Counted from the first letter of the stretch, positions 18,632-27,682 are shown. The stretch is DNA of 32,364 bases from an uncultured Gammaproteobacteria bacterium (GCA_902634075.1 CACPJA010000013.1:1-32364), one strand, 5' to 3'. The notes: generated by a model from the sequence alone, not told the origin. Program-made: numbers and translations.

Positions 18632-19774
18632 TTATGCAACTATATCCTCTATTGCCTCAGCTGCCTTGAGGGCTGAATTTTGTTTAAGTGAAAGATGCAA
18701 TTCTTTTAAATGATCGATAGTTTGATCTGTTACTTCTTGATGATTTAATATTTCTAAAGCTTCGTTGATTATGTTCTCAGAAGTAACTTCATTCTGAATT
18801 AACTCTGGGAAAATTTTTCTTCCTAATAATATGTTAGGTAAAGCTGCATATTGAGTTTTAACTATATTTAAAACTTTCAGAAAATAAAAAGTAAGATTCG
18901 GCATTTTGTAGACAACTATTGTGGGTTTTTTAAAAATAGCCGACTCGAGGGTTGAGGTCCCAGACTTTGTAATTACAAGGTCAGAAGCAGGAATAGCTTT
19001 AGTTGCATCATCTAAGAACATGTACTTTTCAATCTCATCTTTATGCTCCTTAATTAGCAAGTCTTGCAATTCAGGAAACTGTGTTGGAATAATGAATTTA
19101 ACAGTCCCTTGATCTTCATTATGTAACTCTTTTGATAACCTCTTTGCTGCTTCGAACATAATGCTAGCATGGTATTTCAATTCATTTCTTCGACTTCCCG
19201 GCATCAAAGTAATAACAATATCCTCTTGAATCTCTAGGGATTTTTTAGCGGCTTTTTTATCAATTTCTAAAGGTATTTTATCAGCCAGAGGGTGGCCAAT
19301 AAATTTTGAATTTACCCCATTTTTACGCAGTAATTTTTCTTCAAAGGGAAATAGGCAGAGCATGAGATCTATTTTACTAGAAAATGTTTTTACTCTATTT
19401 TCTCTCCAAGCCCAAAAACTTGGAGAAACCACATGAACTGTCTTAATTCCTCTTTGTTTCAACTTTGATTCAATACTTAAATTAAACTCTGGATAATCAA
19501 TCCCAATGAACGCGTCAGGCGGACGATTTAGGATTTTTCGCATCACGTGTTTTCTTATCTTGAGTAATCTGGGTATATGCTTTAATACATTAGCTATCCC
19601 CATGACAGATAAATCTTTAATATCGAACCAAGGTTCACATCCAGCTTCTATCATTTTAGGTCCAGCAATCCCTTTAAATTCGTGATTGGGATTCCTTTTT
19701 TTTAGCTCATGGATTATAGAGGAACCTATTGCGTCCCCAGAAGACTCGCCCGCTAGAATGACAAAATAGGCCAC
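18632..19774 (-). CDS. lpxB: Lipid-A-disaccharide synthase
   Basis: Peripheral inner-membrane glycosyltransferase that joins UDP-2,3-diacylglucosamine and lipid X to form the lipid A disaccharide. GTG start at 19774 (MAYFVILAGESSGD), 380 residues (E. coli 382). Motifs: LAGESSGDAIG, IGIDYPEFN, HVVSPSFWAWRENRVK, FPFEEKLL, LMPGSRRNELKYH and TKSGTSTLE. It follows lpxA by 8 nt in the conserved lpxD-lpxA-lpxB-rnhB order. Confidence 0.97.
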   Translation of the reverse strand: MAYFVILAGESSGDAIGSSIIHELKKRNPNHEFKGIAGPKMIEAGCEPWFDIKDLSVMGIANVLKHIPRLLKIRKHVMRKILNRPPDAFIGIDYPEFNLSIESKLKQRGIKTVHVVSPSFWAWRENRVKTFSSKIDLMLCLFPFEEKLLRKNGVNSKFIGHPLADKIPLEIDKKAAKKSLEIQEDIVITLMPGSRRNELKYHASIMFEAAKRLSKELHNEDQGTVKFIIPTQFPELQDLLIKEHKDEIEKYMFLDDATKAIPASDLVITKSGTSTLESAIFKKPTIVVYKMPNLTFYFLKVLNIVKTQYAALPNILLGRKIFPELIQNEVTSENIINEALEILNHQEVTDQTIDHLKELHLSLKQNSALKAAEAIEDIVA

Positions 19775-19782
19775 AATAAGAT

Positions 19783-20565
19783 TTAGTTTTTCCTGACAAT
19801 CCCGCGGGTTGTCTGTTTAAGGAATTCAATAAATAATTTAATTTCACCTGAAATATCATCAATTTTTTCTATTTGACTAATGGCTTCTTCCAACCTAAGT
19901 TCTGACATATACAGATTCTTATAAGCTGTCTTAATATTCCTTATCTGATCTGATGAAAAGTCTCTTCTTTTAAGCCCTTCAAGATTAATACCTCTTGGTT
20001 CAGCAGGTTGTCCCATAACCACCAAATAGGGTGGCAAATCTCTGGCAACACCAGAATACATGCCTAAAAAACTATGAGCACCAATTTTGCAAAATTGATG
20101 AGCTCCTGAAAAGCCTCCAAAAATCGCAAAATCACCCACGATCACATGGCCTCCTAGAGTGGTGTTATTTGCAAAAATAGTGTTATTCCCTACTTGGCAA
20201 TCATGAGCTATATGAACATAGGCCATAATCCAATTATCATCGCCTAAGCGAGTTGTTCCAACATCTTGGCTAGTACCTTTATTTATAGTCGTATACTCTC
20301 TTATTGAATTACGATTACCTATTTCCACTGCAGTGTCCTCTCCATCGTATTTCTTATCTTGTGGATCATCCCCAATTGATACAAAAGAATAAATATGATT
20401 ATCATACCCAATACTGGTCTTACCCTTGATAACCACATGGGAGTCTATGACCGTTCCATTACCTATTGAAACATCTGATTCGATAATAGAATAAGGTCCT
20501 ACAACTACATTCTCTGCCAGGTTAGCAGTTTCCGAAACAACGGCTGTTTCATGAATTTGTGTCAT
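19783..20565 (-). CDS. lpxA: UDP-N-acetylglucosamine 3-O-acyltransferase, predicted C10-selective
   Basis: First enzyme of lipid A synthesis; a left-handed beta-helix trimer. Start ATG 20565 gives 260 residues and has AGAGG 6 nt upstream; ATG 20571 is the alternative. Hexapeptide repeats run through the first two thirds. HIAHDC holds catalytic His121 (E. coli His125). Aligning without gaps from that His, Met169 falls on E. coli Gly173, the acyl-chain ruler (HSFLGMYSG against HVMVGGCSG). Pseudomonas aeruginosa has Met169 there and uses 10-carbon chains. The 5' end overlaps lpxD by 17 bp, and the usual fabZ between them is missing. Confidence 0.96.
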   Translation of the reverse strand: MTQIHETAVVSETANLAENVVVGPYSIIESDVSIGNGTVIDSHVVIKGKTSIGYDNHIYSFVSIGDDPQDKKYDGEDTAVEIGNRNSIREYTTINKGTSQDVGTTRLGDDNWIMAYVHIAHDCQVGNNTIFANNTTLGGHVIVGDFAIFGGFSGAHQFCKIGAHSFLGMYSGVARDLPPYLVVMGQPAEPRGINLEGLKRRDFSSDQIRNIKTAYKNLYMSELRLEEAISQIEKIDDISGEIKLFIEFLKQTTRGIVRKN

Positions 20566-21592
20566 CTTCATCCTCTGCTTTAATCTTAGAGATAAGTGAT
20601 TTCAATTTTGGTAAATTCCTAAAAATTGCAACGTTCTTTTGCCATATAGAAGCTTCTTGGTGAGGAAACAAGCTACTAGAATATACTCCAGGTTTTTTTA
20701 TAGATTTCATTACTGATGTTCTTCCTGTGATTGTTGTACCGTCAGCTATTTCAATATGTCCAGTTATCCCAACTTGACCACTGATTTTACAATGCTTACC
20801 AATGATAGTACTTCCAGCGATTGCGGTATTTGCAACAATAGCAGTGTGCTCGCCTATAACTACGTTATGCCCTATCTGAATGAGATTATCTAACTTAACT
20901 CCATTATGGATTTCCGTATTTGATATTGTCCCTCTATCAATAGTTGTGTTAGCTCCTATCTCAACATCATCACCTATGTTTACGCTCCCTGTTTGAGGAA
21001 CTTTAACCCAATTTTTCTCTTCGTCTTCTGAAAAACCAAAGCCGTCAGCACCGATAACAACTCCTGAATGGATGATTGCTCGTTTACCAATAGATGATTC
21101 ACTTAGGATCATTACTCCAGGATCTAGCCATGAATGAGAGTCTATAGAGCAGTTTGCAGTAATAACTGCATTAGTTCCTACAAATACTGATTCGCCAAGC
21201 TCGACACCTTTACCAATATAAGCTCCCGCCTGAATTGAGCAAGTAGAAGGCACTTTTGCAGAATCTTCAATTATAGCTGATGGGTGACAGCCTTCTTCGA
21301 AATCTCTTGATTTCTCAAAATAGGCTGCGATTCTTGCAAAAATTAAATAAGGATCATCAGTTATTAATGCGGATGATTGGCAATCTTTAAGATCTTCGGG
21401 CCTCAGTATTATTGCACCAGCGTTAGTTTCTTTAAGCAATCCTCTGTATTTATCATTTGCTAAAAATGTTATCGAATTTTTATTAGCCTTATCGAGTACT
21501 GCAACTTCAGTAATGATGACCTTTGGATCGCCACTGATTTCACAGCCAAACCTGGAGGCTAAATCTTCAAGATTAATAGAACTTTCAGCCAA
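20549..21592 (-). CDS. lpxD: UDP-3-O-(3-hydroxyacyl)glucosamine N-acyltransferase
   Basis: Adds the N-linked hydroxyacyl chain in lipid A synthesis. 347 residues (E. coli 341). N-terminal uridine-binding domain (LEDLASRFGCEISGDP, ITFLANDKYR), then beta-helix hexapeptides, with VVIGADGFGFSEDEEKNWVK and QIGHNVVIGEH carrying the catalytic His. The start is TTG 21592, supported by AGGAG placed 7 nt upstream; no in-frame ATG lies nearby. It follows skp by 32 nt and overlaps lpxA, so the two are probably co-translated. Confidence 0.96.
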   Translation of the reverse strand: MAESSINLEDLASRFGCEISGDPKVIITEVAVLDKANKNSITFLANDKYRGLLKETNAGAIILRPEDLKDCQSSALITDDPYLIFARIAAYFEKSRDFEEGCHPSAIIEDSAKVPSTCSIQAGAYIGKGVELGESVFVGTNAVITANCSIDSHSWLDPGVMILSESSIGKRAIIHSGVVIGADGFGFSEDEEKNWVKVPQTGSVNIGDDVEIGANTTIDRGTISNTEIHNGVKLDNLIQIGHNVVIGEHTAIVANTAIAGSTIIGKHCKISGQVGITGHIEIADGTTITGRTSVMKSIKKPGVYSSSLFPHQEASIWQKNVAIFRNLPKLKSLISKIKAEDEDDTNS

Positions 21593-21624
21593 AATTTATC
21601 TCCTGCTGCAGATCAGAGACTAAC

Positions 21625-22191
21625 TTAACCTCCTGACTTACTATCTTGGAAATTCTTTTCCAAAACTTTGGCTATATCATTAGTGATGTCTACTGAAGCT
21701 CCCTTATATAGAGTTCCACCATTTAGAAGGGTGTTCTGACTGAGACGTCCTTCATTTATTATCAAATCGTAACCGTTGTCCCTGCCAAACTTATTGATAG
21801 CATTAATCATATCAACAAGGATTTTATTAGTTTCAATCTGAATACGGTTATTTCTGTCTTCTTGAAAAGAGTTTGCTAAATATTCAAGTTCCCTTTGATC
21901 AGAGGCAAGTTTCAAAGAAGCATTCTGTCTCTCATCGTTACTAAGTGCTAGATTATCTTGAGTTAGTTTATCCCTAGATTCCGTAAAAGCAGACTCTTTT
22001 GCTTCAATATCTCGAACCCTCGGAGCAAATTCCTCTTCAATAGCTGATTGCATATCTTGAAATTGCGGAGACTCTTGAAGGAGTTTATTCACATCTACCA
22101 CACCTATTTTCACAGTACCAAGCTCTTGTGAAAGAACAGGTTGGGCAATTATAAATAATGCCAATATTGAATATATATAGTTCTTTTTCAT
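21625..22191 (-). CDS. skp: Periplasmic chaperone Skp / OmpH family
   Basis: Holds unfolded outer-membrane proteins in the periplasm and passes them to the BAM complex. 188 residues with a signal peptide at about 1-21 (IYSILALFIIAQPVLSQ). The mature start KIGVVDVNKLLQESP and the long charged helical middle (DKLTQDNLALSNDERQN, region 60-130) fit the Skp tentacle fold. The end NGYDLIINEG is the usual trimerisation strand. It sits between bamA and lpxD as in E. coli. Confidence 0.93.
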   Translation of the reverse strand: MKKNYIYSILALFIIAQPVLSQELGTVKIGVVDVNKLLQESPQFQDMQSAIEEEFAPRVRDIEAKESAFTESRDKLTQDNLALSNDERQNASLKLASDQRELEYLANSFQEDRNNRIQIETNKILVDMINAINKFGRDNGYDLIINEGRLSQNTLLNGGTLYKGASVDITNDIAKVLEKNFQDSKSGG

Positions 22192-22229
22192 TTTCTCATC
22201 CTTATTTATTTAATAACTAAAACCATTGT

Positions 22230-24620
22230 CTAAAATGCACCACCAATTGTAAATTGGAATCTCTCTGTTTCATCGCCCGGGTAAGTATCACTCCTAGGCT
22301 CATCGTTCAGAGGTATGGCGTAACTGAATCTAAATAATCCAAGAGGTGCCAACCATTGTGCTGCTAATCCAACAGATCTTTTAAGATTACCTGAGTCAAA
22401 TCCATAATCTATTGGGTTTCCTTCATAATCAAAAAAATCAATCTCGCTTGTTGAAAAAACATTACCAACATCAAAAAACAAACTAAACCGTGCTCTTGAT
22501 GCCCAATCACCTGGGATAGGTATTATCACTTCCATTTGACTTGAAATTAGCAAATTACCCCCATAAGGATTGCCGAAATTATCCTTGGGACCTAATCGGT
22601 GCTCTTTAAAGCCTCTAACTGTATCTGGCCCACCAGCAAAGAAGTTCTTATAAGGTGGTACCCCAATAGAATCTCCATAAGCATCATTAAAAGCAATATC
22701 TGCTTTTGCCATAAGAGTGAGTCTATTAACTAGAGGAAATGGAACATTGAAATACTGCTTATAACTATAATTAATTCCATAATACTCAACATCACTTCCA
22801 GGAATAGCAAGGTTAGCGACAAGCCTTTGAGACATTCCAGCATCAGCAAATAGAAATCTATTTCTTGAATCATAAATCCAACCTAAAATCAGCTCAGCAG
22901 AATCAAACTTAGTTTTACAAAAATCAAAAAAATCCTGATCAAAACACTCACTTTTTCCGTTGTTAGTCACCCATTGAAGCGCTTGATCAGCGCTATAATC
23001 GCCGGCTAGTAATTCTGAGCTTTGCAATGAACCACCGTAAATAAATCTTTGAAATTCACTTAACGGGTAAGAGTATTCCAATCCTGCAGAATAGGTTTTG
23101 GTTGAGAAATCAGAAGAAGCAGAAGTGAATTGATCAAAAGAAGAAAGCGAAAATCTGAGTGTCCTGGAAATTTCATCAATTCCAGTATAAGCACTGGTGG
23201 TAGAAACACTGTATAAGTCTCTAAACCTACTTGAATTTAAATCAACTGAAACTCGATTACCTGTGCCAAAAAAGTTAGTGTGAACAAAATTTCCATTTAA
23301 CATTAATTTTTGATAGCCCGAATACCCAACACCTCCTCCAAATTGCCCGGGAAGCCCTTCTTTAATCTTAAACTCAGCATCAATAAGGTCGTTTGTTCCA
23401 GATACAGGTATTGTGTCAAATTCAACTTCTTCAATAAAAGGCAATCTCTGAAGTCTTATTTTTGATCGCTCTAATCTGCTTTTTGAATAATAACCACCTT
23501 CTAACTGTCTTAACTCTCTTCGAAGAGTATTGTCATTGATTGAAGTTGTGTCTGTAAAACTGACTCGCCTTACATAGACTCTGCTTTTTGGTTGAATATA
23601 AAAAACAACCTTAACTTCTTTGTTGTCTCTATCGAGTTCAGGAATTGCTTCAACTTCAGCAAAAGAATAGCCTTCTTCACCAAGTTCATATTCAATCAAC
23701 TCTGATATTGATGTTAATAAGCCTTGAGAAAATATCTGGCCTGGTTGAGCAAAGACCAGATTCTCTATCCGCTCTCTTGGAATCACGAATTCTCCTGTCA
23801 ATTTAACATCAGAGAGAGTATAGACATCACCCTCTGATATATTGATAGTGACAAAAATTCCTGTTTTATCTTGAGAAATAGCAACTTGAGCAGAATCGAT
23901 GGAGAAATTTGCATATCCTTGGTCTTGATAAAAACTCTCTATGTTTTCGAGATCTCCTTGGAGGTCCTCTCTTGAATATCGATCATCTTGATTAATGAAA
24001 GATAGCCAATTTGGCATCTGCAATGTGAGTCTTTCCAAAAGGTCTTCATCTGAGAAAATAGAATTACCAACAATATTAATCTGCCTGATTTGCGCTCTAT
24101 CCCCCTCATTTACATCAACCCTCACTGAAACAGAGTTGCCTGGCAAATCTTCTACAGTGGTTTTAACATTTGCACTGTATTTTCCAAAACTAAAATATTG
24201 GTCGATAAGAGATCTTTCAATTTCATCCAAAATTGAAGGGTCATAATTACGGCCAATTTTAAAGCCTATATTATTCAGAGACTCTTGTAAGTCTTCTGTC
24301 TTTATATCCTTGTTACCCTCAAATGTAATCGAAGCTATTGACGGCCTTTCGAGTACTGAAATAATGAGTGTGCCTGAGTCATCCTTTCTAAATTCAATAT
24401 TCTTGAAAAAACCACTTGAATAAACAGAACGTATGGATTCTTTGATTCTTATGTCATCAAGCTCGTCACCAATATTAACGGGCAGATAATTAAGTAAGGC
24501 GCCTTCTGATATTTTTTGTAGGCCCTCAATCCTTATATCTTTAACGATAAACAGATCTTCAGCTTCTACAGATGCAAAAGATAGAACTGCCATCAATACG
24601 ATAAGGATCTTGGTTTTCAT
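22230..24620 (-). CDS. bamA: Outer membrane protein assembly factor BamA
   Basis: Omp85 insertase of the BAM complex. 796 residues (E. coli 810). Signal peptide at 1-20 (IVLMAVLSFASVEA). Five POTRA domains follow, roughly residues 22-90, 91-170, 173-260, 263-342 and 345-420. The C-terminal barrel begins near 435 and ends with Phe (FTIGGAF), as expected for an outer-membrane beta-barrel. The conserved VRGF of lid loop 6 is present in GGPDTVRGFKEHRLGP. It is flanked by rseP and skp, the conserved arrangement. Confidence 0.97.
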   Translation of the reverse strand: MKTKILIVLMAVLSFASVEAEDLFIVKDIRIEGLQKISEGALLNYLPVNIGDELDDIRIKESIRSVYSSGFFKNIEFRKDDSGTLIISVLERPSIASITFEGNKDIKTEDLQESLNNIGFKIGRNYDPSILDEIERSLIDQYFSFGKYSANVKTTVEDLPGNSVSVRVDVNEGDRAQIRQINIVGNSIFSDEDLLERLTLQMPNWLSFINQDDRYSREDLQGDLENIESFYQDQGYANFSIDSAQVAISQDKTGIFVTINISEGDVYTLSDVKLTGEFVIPRERIENLVFAQPGQIFSQGLLTSISELIEYELGEEGYSFAEVEAIPELDRDNKEVKVVFYIQPKSRVYVRRVSFTDTTSINDNTLRRELRQLEGGYYSKSRLERSKIRLQRLPFIEEVEFDTIPVSGTNDLIDAEFKIKEGLPGQFGGGVGYSGYQKLMLNGNFVHTNFFGTGNRVSVDLNSSRFRDLYSVSTTSAYTGIDEISRTLRFSLSSFDQFTSASSDFSTKTYSAGLEYSYPLSEFQRFIYGGSLQSSELLAGDYSADQALQWVTNNGKSECFDQDFFDFCKTKFDSAELILGWIYDSRNRFLFADAGMSQRLVANLAIPGSDVEYYGINYSYKQYFNVPFPLVNRLTLMAKADIAFNDAYGDSIGVPPYKNFFAGGPDTVRGFKEHRLGPKDNFGNPYGGNLLISSQMEVIIPIPGDWASRARFSLFFDVGNVFSTSEIDFFDYEGNPIDYGFDSGNLKRSVGLAAQWLAPLGLFRFSYAIPLNDEPRSDTYPGDETERFQFTIGGAF

Positions 24621-24637
24621 CGTTACTTAGTATTTTA

Positions 24638-25999
24638 TTAATTAAATATTCTTACTAGATCATTGTACAGGGCAAAAACCATGAGGAATAATAATGCGCC
24701 TACACCAATTTGTTGGAAAGCGAGCTGAATGTTCTCAGGCAAAGGTCTTCTAATTAACTTTTCAATTAATACAAAAACAATTTGACCTCCATCTAGTACA
24801 GGGATTGGAAGCAAGTTTAGTATTCCTAAGCTTATACTGATTATTGCCATGAATGATAAAGTTGCTATTAAGCCTCTTTTAGCTACTGTACCGGCATCTT
24901 TAGCAATGCCGACTGGACCACTTAAGTTCTTGCCAGAAATCTGTCCTGTAACCATCTTCCCAAACATATTCAGTGTTAATACTATCATCTGATTAGTCTG
25001 ATCAAATGCCATGGTGATATTTTCTGGGAATGAATATTTTTGGACCGCTAAATACTGACTGATCTTTTCTTGATCTATGGTTGTCTGTAAACCGATAAAA
25101 CCTTTTGTTGGGTCATCTTCTTTAATTCCTAAGTCTACTCGTGTTATATAGATTTGATTATTTCGCTCTAATTCAAGTTCAATCCTCTCTCCAGGTTTAG
25201 ACACTATTAGTTCAGCAAACTGATCCAAGTTCTCAATTTCAATATTATTTATCTTGATTAGAACGTCATAAGGCTGAACTCCCGAAAAACTTGCCGGACT
25301 TCCCTCTATAACAGAAACAACTACAGGATTGATTTTGGGTTGAAAGGGTTTAAAGCCTAAACCTGGAAAGAGTGCATTGGGGGCAGTTAATTCTTTAGTC
25401 CTGCCCTGAACATCAAGAATTATCTCTTTTTTCTGGTCAGACTCATCAATAAGAGACATTTCGATTCTTTCATCATTTAGAACCTCGCCAATCATTGATA
25501 TCAAAGAACCTTGCCATGTATCTACTGCTCTATTGCCAACGCTTAATATACGATCTCCACTACGAATATTGTTTTCCCATGCGATGGAACTATTATCAAC
25601 TTCTCCAATTATAGGCACTTGGCCGGGTATCCCAGAGGTGAACATAAGAATATAGGCAACTATAGCAAATAAGAAGTTAGCAAAAGGCCCTGCGAAAAGA
25701 ATAAAAATCCTTTTGGTTGCTGATTGGGTATTAAAGGCTCTATGCCTTTCTTCCTGAGGTACATCTTCACTTCTTTCATCTAAAAGTTGGACATAACCTC
25801 CGAGGGGTATAGCAGATAAGCAATACTCAGTTTGATCCTCGCCCCCTCTCCTGCTCATTAGTACTTTTCCAAAACCAATGGAATATCTCAAAACTTTAAC
25901 ATTGCAAAGTTTTGCTGCTATAAAATGGCCATATTCATGAATTGCAACAAGAATTCCAACCAAGACTATGAACGCTATTATTGAAAATAAAAAATCCAT
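24638..25999 (-). CDS. rseP: Intramembrane site-2 metalloprotease RseP
   Basis: Zinc protease of the inner membrane that in E. coli cuts anti-sigma factor RseA and clears remnant signal peptides. 453 residues (E. coli 450). The first span holds HEYGH at 21-25, the zinc site. Two tandem PDZ domains lie at about 115-290 (the second with SPASFSGVQPYDVLIKIN). The second metal-site motif is LPIPVLDGGQIVF. The usual upstream gene dxr is absent; cdsA ends 75 bp upstream. Confidence 0.96.
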   Translation of the reverse strand: MDFLFSIIAFIVLVGILVAIHEYGHFIAAKLCNVKVLRYSIGFGKVLMSRRGGEDQTEYCLSAIPLGGYVQLLDERSEDVPQEERHRAFNTQSATKRIFILFAGPFANFLFAIVAYILMFTSGIPGQVPIIGEVDNSSIAWENNIRSGDRILSVGNRAVDTWQGSLISMIGEVLNDERIEMSLIDESDQKKEIILDVQGRTKELTAPNALFPGLGFKPFQPKINPVVVSVIEGSPASFSGVQPYDVLIKINNIEIENLDQFAELIVSKPGERIELELERNNQIYITRVDLGIKEDDPTKGFIGLQTTIDQEKISQYLAVQKYSFPENITMAFDQTNQMIVLTLNMFGKMVTGQISGKNLSGPVGIAKDAGTVAKRGLIATLSFMAIISISLGILNLLPIPVLDGGQIVFVLIEKLIRRPLPENIQLAFQQIGVGALLFLMVFALYNDLVRIFN

Positions 26000-26030
26000 T
26001 CTTCTAATTGTCTTTAAAGATTATGAAGGA

Positions 26031-26036
26031 ATTATA
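26031..26036 (-). promoter_or_regulatory. Putative -10 box of an rseP promoter
   Basis: The 75-bp gap between cdsA and rseP holds a perfect TATAAT on the minus strand at 26036-26031. It would start transcription near 26024 and leave a 25-nt leader before the rseP ATG. No good -35 box is visible 16-18 bp upstream, so a true promoter is uncertain. This gap is where dxr lies in related bacteria. Confidence 0.35.
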
Positions 26037-26074
26037 AAGATTGAGAACTGTATTAAAAGAAATAAAGAAAGAAA

Positions 26075-26914
26075 TTACCTTATTACCCAACTGAAATCGT
26101 AATTAGAATTAAGGACTAATAGGGTTGAAAATGCAAAGAACGGAAGAACGGCGATAACCCCATCTAATAGATCAATAAACCCACCATGACCCGGTATAAG
26201 ATTGCTGGATTCCTTTATCCCACTATTTCTCTTTAAAAGGCTAAAAGTAATATCTCCAATAAATGAGATCAAAGTCACAACTACTCCAAAAAAGATAAAT
26301 TCCAGGAAATTTAAACCATAAATATAAGCGAATGTTGAAACAATCAAGGGTGTTGCTAATAATGCAGAGACTAAACCTTCTAGTGTTTTGCCTGGGCTGA
26401 CTTTAGGTAGAATTTTTGTTTTCCCTAATAATTTACCTCCAAAATAAGCAGTGGTATCCGCTATCGAGACAGTAGCCACAATAATTAATGGGTATAAAGG
26501 GTTTGATAAAACAATAAATAACGAATGAAAAGCAGGTATCAAAATTAATGACCCAAGAATAGAAACTCTCGTATCGCTCAGTTTTAAAGAGTCATATCTA
26601 AAGACCCAAATAGCAATAAGGCACCAAGTAATGCAATAAAGGGAAAAAACATATATTGGAAAATTATAATCCTGATCAAGGAATGCATTTAATTGCATTA
26701 GAGCTATAGGAAGAATCAAACTTATCAAAGTAAAAACAATAAGAAAAATTATTCTGTTTCTCTTATTTGCAATCAAAGATAAGAATTCCCATAGAATTAT
26801 AATAAAAACAAGATCAGCAGCAGCTACGCCTATATAAGAAGCATCATAAATAAGAAAACTAAATAGTGTTATTAGCAGAGTTGCTGAAATTAGTCTTTTA
26901 TTTAATTCTGACAC
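26075..26914 (-). CDS. cdsA: Phosphatidate cytidylyltransferase (CDP-diglyceride synthase)
   Basis: Makes CDP-diacylglycerol from phosphatidic acid and CTP for all phospholipids. 279 residues with about eight hydrophobic segments; GTG start directly after the uppS stop (TAAGTG). FGGKLLGKTKILPKVSPGKTLEG is the usual mid-protein signature. The C-terminal signature reads LLKRNSGIKESSNLIPGHGG then FIDLLDG: compared with the usual KR..GIKDS...GHGG..DR.DS it has Glu235 for Asp, Leu249 for Arg and Gly252 for Ser, while Asp248 and Asp251 remain. Family membership is clear. Confidence 0.93.
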   Translation of the reverse strand: MSELNKRLISATLLITLFSFLIYDASYIGVAAADLVFIIILWEFLSLIANKRNRIIFLIVFTLISLILPIALMQLNAFLDQDYNFPIYVFSLYCITWCLIAIWVFRYDSLKLSDTRVSILGSLILIPAFHSLFIVLSNPLYPLIIVATVSIADTTAYFGGKLLGKTKILPKVSPGKTLEGLVSALLATPLIVSTFAYIYGLNFLEFIFFGVVVTLISFIGDITFSLLKRNSGIKESSNLIPGHGGFIDLLDGVIAVLPFFAFSTLLVLNSNYDFSWVIR

Positions 26915-27679
26915 TTAGGCTTTTTTCAGATCAAAGTCTTCTTCTATTGTCCCAAAACGTCGTTCTGAATTTGAATAACTCTGAAGTATCTCAATAAACT
27001 CTTGTTCTTCGAAGTTAGGCCATAGAGTTTCAGTAAAATGAATTTCTGAATAAGCTGACTCCCAAAGCATAAAATTACTTAGTCTGGTCTCACCAGAAGT
27101 TCTAATAACTAGATCCAGTTTCGGTAATTGATCAAAGGATAAGTATTTTGAGAATTTTGTCTCGTCAATTTCATTCTTTTCTATCATGCCGTTATCGATA
27201 TCATCAATAAGAAGCTTAACTGCTCGTATAATGTCCTGCTGAGCCCCATAACCAATAGCTAAAGTTAGTTTCAAGCCCTGATTCTCAGAAGTAATTGCTT
27301 CCATTTGATTTAATTTTCTCTGGAGCACTTCTGGCAATAGAGAACTGTCTCCAACCTGTTTAAAGCTGACCTTATTATCAATCAATAAACCTGTATATTT
27401 TTCTATTGATCTCTCAAACAGCTTCATCAAACCATTAACTTCGCTTAATGGTCTTGACCAGTTTTCAGAACTAAATGTGTATAGAGTAAGCGCTTCAATT
27501 TCTAACCTTACACATGTCTCGACTAGTTCTCTGACTTTAAGAACTCCAGCCTCATGACCAAAAATCCTTCTCTTGCCTCTTAATTTGGCCCATCTACCAT
27601 TGCCGTCCATTATTATTCCTAAGTGCTTCGGTAAATTAGGAATTAAAGGATATTTCTTGTCTCCCTTAGAAGTATTCAT
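26915..27679 (-). CDS. uppS: Undecaprenyl diphosphate synthase (cis-prenyltransferase)
   Basis: Extends farnesyl diphosphate with isopentenyl diphosphate to undecaprenyl diphosphate, the carrier lipid for peptidoglycan and O-antigen. 254 residues. HLGIIMDGNGRWA has catalytic Asp25 (E. coli Asp26), followed by GHEAG, YTFSSENWSRP, and RTSGETRLSNFMLWESAYSE for the second substrate site. It begins 3 nt after frr. Its substrate must come from an isoprenoid pathway, yet the MEP genes usually near it are missing here. Confidence 0.97.
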   Translation of the reverse strand: MNTSKGDKKYPLIPNLPKHLGIIMDGNGRWAKLRGKRRIFGHEAGVLKVRELVETCVRLEIEALTLYTFSSENWSRPLSEVNGLMKLFERSIEKYTGLLIDNKVSFKQVGDSSLLPEVLQRKLNQMEAITSENQGLKLTLAIGYGAQQDIIRAVKLLIDDIDNGMIEKNEIDETKFSKYLSFDQLPKLDLVIRTSGETRLSNFMLWESAYSEIHFTETLWPNFEEQEFIEILQSYSNSERRFGTIEEDFDLKKA

Positions 27680-27682
27680 ATC

